Part shown: one piece after another, positions 7,626 to 15,604 of the stretch
Numbering within the stretch: the first letter of the stretch is position 1
Layout: each line of letters begins with the position of its first letter
Source of the DNA: Streptomyces radicis
GTDB taxonomy: Bacteria; Actinomycetota; Actinomycetes; Streptomycetales; Streptomycetaceae
Length of the DNA: 64,000 nt
NCBI RefSeq assembly: GCF_003626575.1
Contig: NZ_RBDY01000032.1
Span: forward strand, 1-64,000
Direction of reading: 5' to 3'
Program-made: the position numbers and the translations under genes
Notes under the pieces: model-generated
The model's input: the letters and a program-made list of their open reading frames with translations, nothing else
The model's database searches: none
Told to the model about the DNA's origin: nothing

Positions 7626-9946
7626 CCGCGCTGTCCGTGGGCGCGGAGCGGCACGCCGGGGAACGGGCCGACGCGGGGCCCCTGTTGGAGGTCTCCGACC
7701 TCACCGTCGCCTACCGGGTCGGCGGGGCCGAGCGCCCCGCGGTGCGCGGTCTCGGCCTGACCGTGCGCGCCGGGGAGACGGTCGCCGTCGTCGGCGAGTC
7801 GGGCTCGGGGAAGAGCACGCTCGCCCACACGGTCAACGGCATGCTGCCGGACAACGGCCGGGTGCTGGGCGGGCGGGTCCACTACGCGGGCCGCGATGTG
7901 CTCGGGCTCTCCAGGGCCGGGCTGCGCGCGCTGCGCGGCGCGGAGATCGCCCTCGTCCCGCAGGACCCCGGCACCTCGCTCAACCCCACCACCAGGGTCG
8001 GGCGGCAGGTCGCGGAGGCGCTGCGCATCCACCGCATCGCCGACCGGGCGACGGCGGCCGAGCGGGCGGTCGAGCTGCTGGAACGGGTCGGCATCGACCG
8101 CCCCGGGACCCGGGCGCGGCAGTTCCCGCACGAGCTGTCGGGCGGGATGCGGCAGCGGGTGCTCATCGCCATCGCCCTGGCGGCCGAGCCCCGGCTGCTG
8201 ATCGCCGACGAGCCGACCAGCGCGCTCGACGCCACCGTCAGCCGCCGGGTCCTCGACCACCTGGCGACGCTCCGCGCCGAGCGGGGCATCGCGCTGCTGC
8301 TGATCACCCACGACCTGGCCATGGCGGCCGAACGCGCCGACCGCATCGCGGTGTTGCGCGGCGGCCTGCTGGTCGAGGAGGGACCGGCGCGGCGGCTGGT
8401 CACCGACCCTGGCCACCCGTACACGCGGGAGCTGCTCGCCGACACCCCCAGCCTGCGCGGGCGACGGCTGGTCGCCGCGCGCGAACGGGCCCCGGACGCG
8501 GAAGCGGACGCGGACCCGGACCGGCCGCCGCTGCTGCGGGTGCGCGACCTCGTGAAGGACTTCGGGCGGGCGGCCGACGGCGGCGTCCCGCGCGCCGTCG
8601 ACGGCGTCGGCTTCGACCTGGCGCGGGGCCGAACGCTGGGCGTGCTCGGCGAGTCGGGCTCGGGCAAGACGACGACGGCCCGCATCCTGCTCGGCCTCGA
8701 ACGCCCCGACACCGGCAGCGTGCGGCTCGACGGCACCGAGCTGACCACGTTGAACGGCGCGGGGCTGCGCGCGGCGAGGCGCCGCCTCCAGATCGTCCAG
8801 CAGAATCCTTACGCCTCCCTCGACCCGCGGTTCACCGTGCGCCGGATCATCGACGAGCCGCTGCGCGCGCACCGGATCGGCGACCGGCGCGAACGCGCGG
8901 CGCGGGTCGCCGAGATGCTGGAGGCGGTCGCGCTGTCGCCCGAGCTGGCAGAGCGCCGCCCACGGGAGCTGTCGGGCGGGCAGCGGCAGCGGGTGGCCAT
9001 CGCCCGCGCCCTGGTGCTGCGGCCCGACGTGGTGGTCTGCGACGAGCCGGTGTCCGCGCTCGACGTGACCGTCCAGGCCCAGATCCTCGACCTGCTGACG
9101 CGGCTCCAGCGGGAGCTCGGCATCGCCTATGTCTTCATCTCCCACGACCTGGCCGTGGTGCGGCAGATCTCGGACGACGTGATGGTGATGCGCGGCGGCG
9201 CGGTCCTCGAACACGGCCCCGCCGACGAGCTGTTCGAACGCCCGCGGCACCCGTACACCCGCGAGCTGCTCGCCTCGGTGGCCGCGCCCTTCCCCCTGGA
9301 CGACCCTGACGGCCCCGACGCCCCCTGGCCGCACGAGTCCGAGTCCCCCGAGACCCCGAAGGAGGCCACGATGCCCCCGACCGACACCGTTCACCTGGCC
9401 GAACTCCTGCCCGGCGCCGACCCGTCGGCGCCCTCCTGGCCCGCGCTGCGCGACGCCGTCACCGACGCCGAGGCGCGGGGCGTCACCACGCTCGTGCTGC
9501 CCGCGCCGGGGCCCACCGCCGCGCCTGTCGAGGCGACCACGGTGGCCGCCGCCGTGCTGCGGGCCACGGCCGCGCTGCGCGTGGTGGTGCCGTTCGACCC
9601 CGAGCGGGTCGCGCCCTACAACGCGGCCAGGGTGCTCGGCACGCTCGCCTACCTCGGCCCCGACCGCGTGCTGGTGACCCCGGCCGCGCCACCGGACGGG
9701 CAGCGGGACGAGGACGGGGACCGCTGGGCCGACTGGCTCGCGGCGGTCCTGGCGCTGTGGGAGAGCTTCCCGCGCGCGGCGATCGTCGCCGACCGCGCCA
9801 CAGGGCGTTACTTCGACGCCGGGCGGCTCGACCGGCGCGGCCACCGCGGCCCCCACCACACGGTGGCGGGCCCGCTCAACCTGCCGAGGCCGCCGGGCGA
9901 CGCGCCGCGCGTCTGGCCCGACGAGAGGACGGAGACCCCCCGATGA
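7622..9946 (+). CDS. Double ABC ATPase running in frame into a half LLM domain
   Basis: A 774-codon open frame. Residues 20-280 and 303-560 are two ABC ATPase domains of the DppD/DppF type. The Walker A motifs are GESGSGKST (58-66) and GESGSGKTT (343-351). The signatures are LSGGM (172-176) and LSGGQ (450-454), and both Walker B motifs are present. The frame then continues without a stop into about 190 residues resembling the first half of a luciferase-like monooxygenase. An ATG at codon 584 (9371) sits behind a textbook AAGGAGG (9359-9365, spacing 5). The tail could therefore be translated as part of a fusion, separately, or both. Fused DppD-DppF proteins are common in actinomycetes. The monooxygenase extension is not something I know of. 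Confidence 0.85.
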   Translation: MTALSVGAERHAGERADAGPLLEVSDLTVAYRVGGAERPAVRGLGLTVRAGETVAVVGESGSGKSTLAHTVNGMLPDNGRVLGGRVHYAGRDVLGLSRAGLRALRGAEIALVPQDPGTSLNPTTRVGRQVAEALRIHRIADRATAAERAVELLERVGIDRPGTRARQFPHELSGGMRQRVLIAIALAAEPRLLIADEPTSALDATVSRRVLDHLATLRAERGIALLLITHDLAMAAERADRIAVLRGGLLVEEGPARRLVTDPGHPYTRELLADTPSLRGRRLVAARERAPDAEADADPDRPPLLRVRDLVKDFGRAADGGVPRAVDGVGFDLARGRTLGVLGESGSGKTTTARILLGLERPDTGSVRLDGTELTTLNGAGLRAARRRLQIVQQNPYASLDPRFTVRRIIDEPLRAHRIGDRRERAARVAEMLEAVALSPELAERRPRELSGGQRQRVAIARALVLRPDVVVCDEPVSALDVTVQAQILDLLTRLQRELGIAYVFISHDLAVVRQISDDVMVMRGGAVLEHGPADELFERPRHPYTRELLASVAAPFPLDDPDGPDAPWPHESESPETPKEATMPPTDTVHLAELLPGADPSAPSWPALRDAVTDAEARGVTTLVLPAPGPTAAPVEATTVAAAVLRATAALRVVVPFDPERVAPYNAARVLGTLAYLGPDRVLVTPAAPPDGQRDEDGDRWADWLAAVLALWESFPRAAIVADRATGRYFDAGRLDRRGHRGPHHTVAGPLNLPRPPGDAPRVWPDERTETPR
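9371..9946 (+). CDS. Possible internal ORF: truncated LLM-like protein
   Basis: A 191-residue product if translated from the internal ATG at 9371, which has AAGGAGG five bases upstream. The middle reads like a degraded monooxygenase barrel (AAAVLRATAALRVVVPFDPE, then YNAARVLGTLAYLGPDRV). The end carries the family insertion (LWESFP, VADRATGRYFD, HHTVAGPLNLPRPP) seen in NtaA/SnaA-type enzymes, and stops where the remaining barrel should begin. The active-site residues of a full enzyme are mostly absent. It could be a regulatory or partner subunit, or a remnant. It overlaps the following LLM gene by ATGA. Confidence 0.5.
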   Translation: MPPTDTVHLAELLPGADPSAPSWPALRDAVTDAEARGVTTLVLPAPGPTAAPVEATTVAAAVLRATAALRVVVPFDPERVAPYNAARVLGTLAYLGPDRVLVTPAAPPDGQRDEDGDRWADWLAAVLALWESFPRAAIVADRATGRYFDAGRLDRRGHRGPHHTVAGPLNLPRPPGDAPRVWPDERTETPR

Positions 9947-11211
9947 CCGCCGACGACCGGCAGCGCCTGATGCATCTGAGCCTGAACCTCAGCGGCGTCG
10001 GGCGGCACACCGCCGCCTGGACGCACCCGGCGAGCGTGCCGGGCGCCGAGCTGGACGTGGACCACTTCGTCCAGGTCGCGCGGGTCGCCGAGGAGGGCCT
10101 GTTCGACGCGGTGTTCCTCGCCGACTCCCCGGCGCTGACCCCCGGCGAGCGCGGCGTTCCGCACCGCTTCGAGCCGTTGACGCTGCTGACCGCGATCGCC
10201 GTGGCGACCGGGCGGATCGGGCTCATCGGCACCGTCTCGACCACCTACAACGACCCGCTCACCGTCGCCGACCGCGCCCGCTCGCTCCACACGCTCAGCG
10301 CGGGGCGGGCCGCGATCAACGCGGTGGCCTCCGCGGGTGACCGGATCGCCGCCAACTTCGGCCTGGCCGCGCAGCCCAGCCACGGGGAGCGGTACGCCAG
10401 GGCCGAGGCGTTCCTCACCGCCGTCGAGGAGCGCTGGGCGCAGGCGCCGCCGACGGGGCAGGGGCGGCCGCTGATCGTGCAGGCGGGCGGCTCGTCCCGG
10501 GGCCGCGACCTGGCGGCCCGGCACGCCGACGTCGTCTACGCGGGCGGGTATGGGATCGACGACGCGCTGGCGCTGGACGCCGACATCCGGGCCAGGGCGG
10601 TGCGGCAGGGGCGCGCCGCCAGGTCGTTGCGGGTGCTGCCCGGCGTGATCCCCTACCTCGCCGACACCACCGCCGAGGCGCACCGGCTCGCCGACCGGCT
10701 CGACGCGGTCCAGCGCGGCGTCATCGACCCGATCGCCTGGCTCGGGCCCGTGGTCGGCGCCGACCTCACCGGGCACGACCCGGATGGGCCGCTGCCCACC
10801 GAGGCGCTGCCCACCGACCCCGACAAGCTCTCCGGCGCCAGCCTCGCCGGGCTCGCCCGCACCCTGGGCGAACGGGAGGGGCTGACCGTCCGGGGGATCG
10901 CCGAGCGGCTGCACGCCGGGGGGTTCGGCAACATCCAGACGCATGTGCACGGCACGGCCGATGAGATCGCGGGGCGGCTGATCGCGTGGTTCAGGCGGGG
11001 CGTGGACGGCTTCAACCTGCTGCTGCCGCTGCAACCCTCGGGCGTGGAGCGTTTCGTGGCCGAGGTGGTGCCGCTGCTCCAGCGCGCGGGCGTGTACCGC
11101 ACGGGGTACGAGGCGGAGACGCTGGCCGGGCACCTCGGGCTGACCGCGGGCGACGCCGGGGACACCGGGGACGCCGTGCTCGCCGGGCCGACGCCGGGGA
11201 GGGCCTCGTGA
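9943..11211 (+). CDS. NtaA/SnaA-type flavin-dependent monooxygenase
   Basis: A 422-residue luciferase-like monooxygenase of the nitrilotriacetate/DszA branch. It contains FLADSPALTP, FEPLTLLTAIAVATGRIGLI, STTYNDPLTVADRARSLHTLSAGRAAINAV and later LIVQAGGSSRGRDLAARHAD, with C-terminal LPLQPSGVERFVAEVVPLLQ. Between ERYARAEAFLTAVEERW and GQGRPLIVQAG it lacks about 40 residues normally present in this family. That segment does occur in the preceding truncated domain. A product of the operon flavin reductases would drive it. The substrate is unknown, though C-S or N-side-chain cleavage is typical of the family. Confidence 0.85.
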   Translation: MTADDRQRLMHLSLNLSGVGRHTAAWTHPASVPGAELDVDHFVQVARVAEEGLFDAVFLADSPALTPGERGVPHRFEPLTLLTAIAVATGRIGLIGTVSTTYNDPLTVADRARSLHTLSAGRAAINAVASAGDRIAANFGLAAQPSHGERYARAEAFLTAVEERWAQAPPTGQGRPLIVQAGGSSRGRDLAARHADVVYAGGYGIDDALALDADIRARAVRQGRAARSLRVLPGVIPYLADTTAEAHRLADRLDAVQRGVIDPIAWLGPVVGADLTGHDPDGPLPTEALPTDPDKLSGASLAGLARTLGEREGLTVRGIAERLHAGGFGNIQTHVHGTADEIAGRLIAWFRRGVDGFNLLLPLQPSGVERFVAEVVPLLQRAGVYRTGYEAETLAGHLGLTAGDAGDTGDAVLAGPTPGRAS

Positions 11212-12281
11212 CGCGCTATGTGGTGATCGGCGCGGGGGCGGTGGGTGGCGCGCTCGCCGCCGACCTCCAGCTGGCGGGCATACCCGTGGTGTTGGCCGCC
11301 AGGGGCGCCGCGCTCGCGGCCATCGAGGACCGGGGGCTGATCCGGATCACCCCCGCGGGGCGGCGGACGGTGCGGCTGCGCGTGGTCGGCGGCCCCGAAG
11401 CGATCGAGCTGACCCCGCGCGACGCGCTGGTCCTCGCGGTCAAGACGCAGGACGCGCGGGACACCCTCGCCGCCTGGGCCTGGCGCCCCGTCGTCGACGG
11501 CGGGCGGACGGTGGGCGCCGCCTCGGGGCTGCCGCTCTTCACCCTTCAGAACGGCCTTGACGCCGAACGCGTCGCCGCCCGCCACTTCCGCACGGTGCAC
11601 GGCACGACCGTGCTGGTCCCCGCGCGCCATCTGGTGCCGGGTGAGGTGCTGACCGGCTCGGCGCCGCGGACCGGCCAGCTCGTCGTCGGCGGCCTGCCCC
11701 ACCCCGCGCCGCCCGGCGAGCCGGGGCCCGCGGCGGTCCGTTTCGCCGAGGACGCCGAGGCCGCGGGCTGGGTGGGCAGGACCGTGCCCGAGATCTCCCG
11801 CTGGAAGGCGTGGAAGCTGCTGATGAACGTCACCAACGCCGTGGAGGTGTTCGCCGGGCCCGCCGACGAGTCGGCCGCGGTGAAGCGGGATGCCGCCGCC
11901 GAGGCCGCCGCCGCGCTCGCCGCCGCCGGGTACCGGGTCGCCGACCCGGCGGCCGAGGGCTTCCCCGACCCCGCGCTGACGCGCGTCGTGCCGGGCGCGG
12001 GCTATGTGCCGGGGCAGCAGTCCACATGGCAGAGCTTCGCGCGCGGCGCGTCGAGCGAAGTCGACTTCCTCAACGGCGAGATCGTCCTCATCGGCCGCCT
12101 GCACGGCGTGCCGACCCCGGTCAACGAGGCGTTGCAGCAGCTGCTCGCCGCCTCCGCGGCCGCCGGGGAGCCGCCGGGCACCCGGCGCGTCGCCGAGGTC
12201 ACCGCGCTCGCCGCCGAGCTCGCCCGACGCGCCGACCCCACCCACGCCATCGCGCACACGACGGGAAACCCAGCGACATGA
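11208..12281 (+). CDS. Ketopantoate reductase-like NADP-dependent oxidoreductase (ApbA/PanE family)
   Basis: A 357-residue protein with an N-terminal Rossmann motif (YVVIGAGAVGGALAADL) and the ApbA C-terminal helical domain (WKAWKLLMNVTNAVEVF, then SSEVDFLNGEIVLIGR...PTPVNEAL). The GTG start overlaps the LLM stop (GTGA). True PanE works in pantothenate synthesis. In this catabolic operon a paralogue reducing or oxidising a 2-hydroxy/2-oxo acid product is more likely, an inference from location. Confidence 0.85.
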   Translation: MTRYVVIGAGAVGGALAADLQLAGIPVVLAARGAALAAIEDRGLIRITPAGRRTVRLRVVGGPEAIELTPRDALVLAVKTQDARDTLAAWAWRPVVDGGRTVGAASGLPLFTLQNGLDAERVAARHFRTVHGTTVLVPARHLVPGEVLTGSAPRTGQLVVGGLPHPAPPGEPGPAAVRFAEDAEAAGWVGRTVPEISRWKAWKLLMNVTNAVEVFAGPADESAAVKRDAAAEAAAALAAAGYRVADPAAEGFPDPALTRVVPGAGYVPGQQSTWQSFARGASSEVDFLNGEIVLIGRLHGVPTPVNEALQQLLAASAAAGEPPGTRRVAEVTALAAELARRADPTHAIAHTTGNPAT

Positions 12282-13054
12282 CCTCCGTTGACCACACGCC
12301 CGACCCCACCACGCCCGAACGCACCACCTCCGAACGCACCGCGTCCTGGCGCGAGCCCGACGGAATCGCCCCGCGCGGCACCCTCGTCGTGCTCGCGGGC
12401 CCGGGCGAGACCGCCGCCGTGTACCGGCGCTTCGGCGCCCGACTCGCCGCCGACGCCTACCGCGTGGTGGCCGTGCCCGCCGACGCCGCGGACGCCGAGG
12501 AGGCGGCCGAGGAGGCCCTGGCCGCCGCCCTCGCCGACCCGGACACGCCGAGGCCGCTCGTGCTGGTCGGCTCCGACACGGGGGCGGCCCGCGCGCTGCG
12601 GCTGGCCCGTCGGCACGCCGACGCGGTGGACGGGGTGGTGCTCGCCGGGCTGCCCACCCGCGAGGCCACCAGGGCCGACGCCCCCGAGGCCGGGCTCGAC
12701 GAGCGCACCGCCTGTCCCAACCACCGCCTGGTCCTCACCCGTGAGGGCGCCCTCGACCGCGGGGCCGCGCCGCCCGAACCGCTCGCCGACACCGAGCCGT
12801 TGAGGCTTCCGCTGCTCGCGGTGCACGGCGGCGCCGACCGGATCAGCCCTCCCGAGGAGGCGCTGCCCCGTTACCGCGCGCTGGGCGCGGCGCCGCTCGT
12901 CACCGTCAGGGGCGGGCTGCACGACATCCTCAACGACGTCACCCACCGCTCGGTGGCCGCCACCGTGGTCCTCTTCCTCGAACGGCTCAGGCTTGGCGCC
13001 GAACTCCCCCCGATCGTCGAGGAGTTCATCGAGCCGACGGCGCCGGGCGCATGA
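12278..13054 (+). CDS. Alpha/beta hydrolase with Asp nucleophile
   Basis: A 258-residue alpha/beta hydrolase. The oxyanion region is LAGPGE (about 40-44). The nucleophile elbow reads GSDTG with Asp at residue 100 where most esterases have Ser. The acid is probably D187 (HGGADRI) and the base H215 (GGLHDIL). An Asp nucleophile is typical of haloalkane/haloacetate dehalogenases and epoxide hydrolases, so dehalogenation or epoxide opening is possible. The gene overlaps both neighbours (ATGA). The N-terminal 30 residues are Thr/Pro-rich and unconserved in appearance. Confidence 0.75.
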   Translation: MTSVDHTPDPTTPERTTSERTASWREPDGIAPRGTLVVLAGPGETAAVYRRFGARLAADAYRVVAVPADAADAEEAAEEALAAALADPDTPRPLVLVGSDTGAARALRLARRHADAVDGVVLAGLPTREATRADAPEAGLDERTACPNHRLVLTREGALDRGAAPPEPLADTEPLRLPLLAVHGGADRISPPEEALPRYRALGAAPLVTVRGGLHDILNDVTHRSVAATVVLFLERLRLGAELPPIVEEFIEPTAPGA

Positions 13055-14421
13055 CCGGGGGTGCCGTCGCGCGGGCGGGCGAGCTGGCCGCGCTGGCCCG
13101 GGCGGTGCGCCCTGGGGCGCTCTCGACCGACCCCGGCGACCGCGCCCGCGTCGCGGTGGATCGCTCGGGCCACCGCCAAGAAGGGCTGCCGCTCGCCGTG
13201 GTGCGGGCCGGGGCGGTCGACGACGTGGTGGCCACCGTGCGCTGGGCCGCCGCCCACCGGGTGCCGGTGGTGCCGAGGGGCGCGGGCACCGGGCTCGCGG
13301 GCGGTGCGACGGCGGGCGCGGGGAGCGTGGTGCTCGACCTCGGCGGCATGGACCGGATCCTGGCGATCCACCCGGGCGACGGCATCGCCGAGGTCGAGCC
13401 CGGGGTGATCACCGCCGAACTCGACCGCGCGGCACGGGAGGTGGGGCTGCGTTACACCCCCGACCCGGCCAGCGCCGCGCTGTCCACGGTGGGCGGGAAC
13501 ATCGCCACCAACGCGGGCGGCCTGCACTGCGTGAAGTACGGCGTGACCCGGGACGCCGTGCTGGCCCTCGACCTGGTGCTCGCCGACGGCACCCTGCTGC
13601 GCACGGGACGCAGGACCGTCAAGGGCGTGGCGGGCTACGACCTGACCTCGCTCGTCACCGGCTCCGAGGGAACGCTCGCCGTGGTCGTGGGCGCCACGCT
13701 GCGGCTGCACCCGCTCCCGGCCGCGACCGGCACGGCGGCCGCGTACTTCGCCTCCCCCGAGGAGGCGGCGGCCGCCTGCGCCGCGGTGCTCGACGCCGGG
13801 CTGCGGCCCAGCGTGCTCGAGTTCCTCGACGCCCGCACGCTCGGGGCGATCCACCGGGCGGGCGGCGAAGTCCCCGCGACGGGCGAGACGTTCGTGCTGG
13901 CCAGGACCGACGGGTTCGCCGCGGCGGCGGAGATCGAGGCGGTGCACGCCGTGCTCCGCCGCACCGCCACCCGCGCCGAGTACACCGGCGACCCCGCCGC
14001 GGCCGACCGGCTGCTCGCCGTCCGCCGCGCGGCCCTGCCCGCCGTCGAACGCCTCGGCCGGGTGCTGATCGAGGACATCGCCGTGCCCCGCTCCCGGCTC
14101 GCCGAGGCGGCCGGTGCGCTGACCGCGCTCGCCGACCGCACGGGGGTGCCCGTCTTCACCTTCGCCCACGCGGGCGAGGGCAACATCCACCCCCTCGTGC
14201 TGGCCGGTGGTCAGGACCCGGCGGCCGTGCGGGAGACGGTGGACGAGGTCTTCAGGCTGGCGCTGCGCCTCGGCGGCACCATCACCGGGGAACATGGCGT
14301 GGGCACCCTCAAACGCGCCTGGCTCGACGCCGAGTTGGGGCCCGCGGCACGAAGTCTGCACGTGAGGATCAAGCAGGCGCTCGACCCGCTGGGCATCCTC
14401 AACCCGGGGAAGGCCATCTGA
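13051..14421 (+). CDS. FAD-linked oxidase, GlcD/D-lactate dehydrogenase type
   Basis: A 456-residue flavoprotein. The N-terminal PCMH-type FAD domain contains VVPRGAGTGLAGGATAG and STVGGNIATNAGG, then GSEGTLAVVVGATLRLHP. The C-terminal substrate domain has the metal-binding TFAHAGEGNIHP and TGEHGVGTLKRAWL, ending LDPLGILNPGKAI. This pattern is diagnostic of glycolate oxidase GlcD, D-lactate and related 2-hydroxyacid dehydrogenases. Here it could oxidise a hydroxy acid formed after desulfonation. It overlaps the hydrolase gene (ATGA) and is followed by a 56-base gap. Confidence 0.9.
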   Translation: MTGGAVARAGELAALARAVRPGALSTDPGDRARVAVDRSGHRQEGLPLAVVRAGAVDDVVATVRWAAAHRVPVVPRGAGTGLAGGATAGAGSVVLDLGGMDRILAIHPGDGIAEVEPGVITAELDRAAREVGLRYTPDPASAALSTVGGNIATNAGGLHCVKYGVTRDAVLALDLVLADGTLLRTGRRTVKGVAGYDLTSLVTGSEGTLAVVVGATLRLHPLPAATGTAAAYFASPEEAAAACAAVLDAGLRPSVLEFLDARTLGAIHRAGGEVPATGETFVLARTDGFAAAAEIEAVHAVLRRTATRAEYTGDPAAADRLLAVRRAALPAVERLGRVLIEDIAVPRSRLAEAAGALTALADRTGVPVFTFAHAGEGNIHPLVLAGGQDPAAVRETVDEVFRLALRLGGTITGEHGVGTLKRAWLDAELGPAARSLHVRIKQALDPLGILNPGKAI

Positions 14422-14477
14422 ACCGACTCGCCCGCCCGCACCACCGCCACCGTCCGTGTCACCGAGAGGAAGTCCCC

Positions 14478-15056
14478 TTGTCCACCGAGACCACCGAGAC
14501 CACCGAGACGTCGGCGAACCCGCACATCGTCGCGCTCTCCGGCAACCCGCGCCCCGGCTCCCGCACCTCCGCCCTGGCCGAGGAGGTGGCCGACGCGCTC
14601 GCCCGCGAGGCGCTCCCCGGCGCCGCGGTGACCACCGTCGACCTGGCGGAGTTCGCCCCCGAGATCCTGGCGCCCGAGCACCCGGCCGCTGACGCGGCCC
14701 TGGCCACGCTCGCCGCGGCGCGGATCGCCGTGGTCGCCACCCCGGTCTACAAGGCGTCCTACACCGGGCTGTTGAAGGCGTTCCTCGACCTCTACCCCGC
14801 CAACGGGCTGCTCGGCGTGGTCGCGGTGCCGCTCGTGGTCTCGGGCGGCCCCGCGCACGCCCTGGCCGGTGAGGTCCATCTCAGGCCGCTGCTGGTGGAG
14901 TTGGGGGCGACGGTGCCCACCAGGAGCCTGGTCGTCACGGAGGCGACGCTCGCCGAGCCCGCGCCGGTCGTCGCCGACTGGCTCGCCACGGCGGGCCCCG
15001 CGCTGGCCCGCGCGGCGGGCGTCACCGGCGTGGCCGGTGCGGAGGCGCGGCGATGA
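14478..15056 (+). CDS. NAD(P)H-dependent FMN reductase (SsuE/MsuE-like)
   Basis: A 192-residue flavodoxin-fold reductase (IVALSGNPRPGSRTSAL near the N-terminus, then VVATPVYKASYTGLLKAFLDL). It would deliver reduced FMN to the operon's monooxygenases, as SsuE does for SsuD. I chose TTG at 14478 because GAGAGGA (14464-14470) lies seven bases upstream and no in-frame ATG/GTG is closer. The first residues are a 9-base tandem repeat (14484-14510) coding for Thr-Glu-Thr units. Confidence 0.85.
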   Translation: MSTETTETTETSANPHIVALSGNPRPGSRTSALAEEVADALAREALPGAAVTTVDLAEFAPEILAPEHPAADAALATLAAARIAVVATPVYKASYTGLLKAFLDLYPANGLLGVVAVPLVVSGGPAHALAGEVHLRPLLVELGATVPTRSLVVTEATLAEPAPVVADWLATAGPALARAAGVTGVAGAEARR

Positions 15057-15604
15057 CGGCGGAGCCGACCGGGGCCGATCGCCTCACCGGCCATCTCACC
15101 GGCGAGGAGTACAAGGCCGTCTTCCGGCGGCACCCCGCGGGGGTGGCCGTGGTCGCCATGACGCACCGGGGGCGCCCCGTCGGGTTCACGGCCACGTCCG
15201 TCATCTCCGTCTCCGCCGAACCACCCCTGCTGGCCTTCTCGTTGGCCGACACATCGTCCTGCGCGCCCGCCGTCGTCGCCGCCGAGACGGTGACGGTGAG
15301 CCTGCTCGCCGAGCACCAGGACGACGTCTCGGCCCGCTTCGCCACCAGCGGCGTGGACCGTTTCGCGGCCGGTGGCTGGTCCACGCTGCCGACGGGCGAG
15401 CCGGTGATCGACGGGGCACACGCCTGGATCCGCGCCCGCGTCCTCGAACGCACGCCGGTGGGCAGCAGCTTCCTGGTCTCGCTCCTGGCCCTCGAGGCCG
15501 AGTGGCACCCCGAGGCGGCGCCGCTGGTCTTCCAGGACCGCGCCTACCACCGGCTGGCCCGACGGTTCAGTGCCGGTGCGGGCGGTACTGCTTCGGAAGC
15601 GTGA
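15053..15604 (+). CDS. Flavin reductase domain protein (HpaC-like)
   Basis: A 183-residue flavin reductase of the split-barrel type. It has FRRHPAGVAVVAM, the family motif GFTATSVISVSAEPPLLAFSL, and a C-terminal DRAYHRL. It probably supplies reduced flavin to a monooxygenase, making two different flavin reductases in one operon. The ATG overlaps the FMN reductase stop. Its last 38 bases overlap the convergent phosphodiesterase gene. Confidence 0.85.
   Translation: MTAEPTGADRLTGHLTGEEYKAVFRRHPAGVAVVAMTHRGRPVGFTATSVISVSAEPPLLAFSLADTSSCAPAVVAAETVTVSLLAEHQDDVSARFATSGVDRFAAGGWSTLPTGEPVIDGAHAWIRARVLERTPVGSSFLVSLLALEAEWHPEAAPLVFQDRAYHRLARRFSAGAGGTASEA

Noticed and set aside
7511-9859. A 782-residue open frame on the minus strand opposite the ABC ATPase gene
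   Set aside because: The plus strand codes for two complete ABC domains. The minus frame has low-complexity Arg/His/Gly text without a start or ribosome site.
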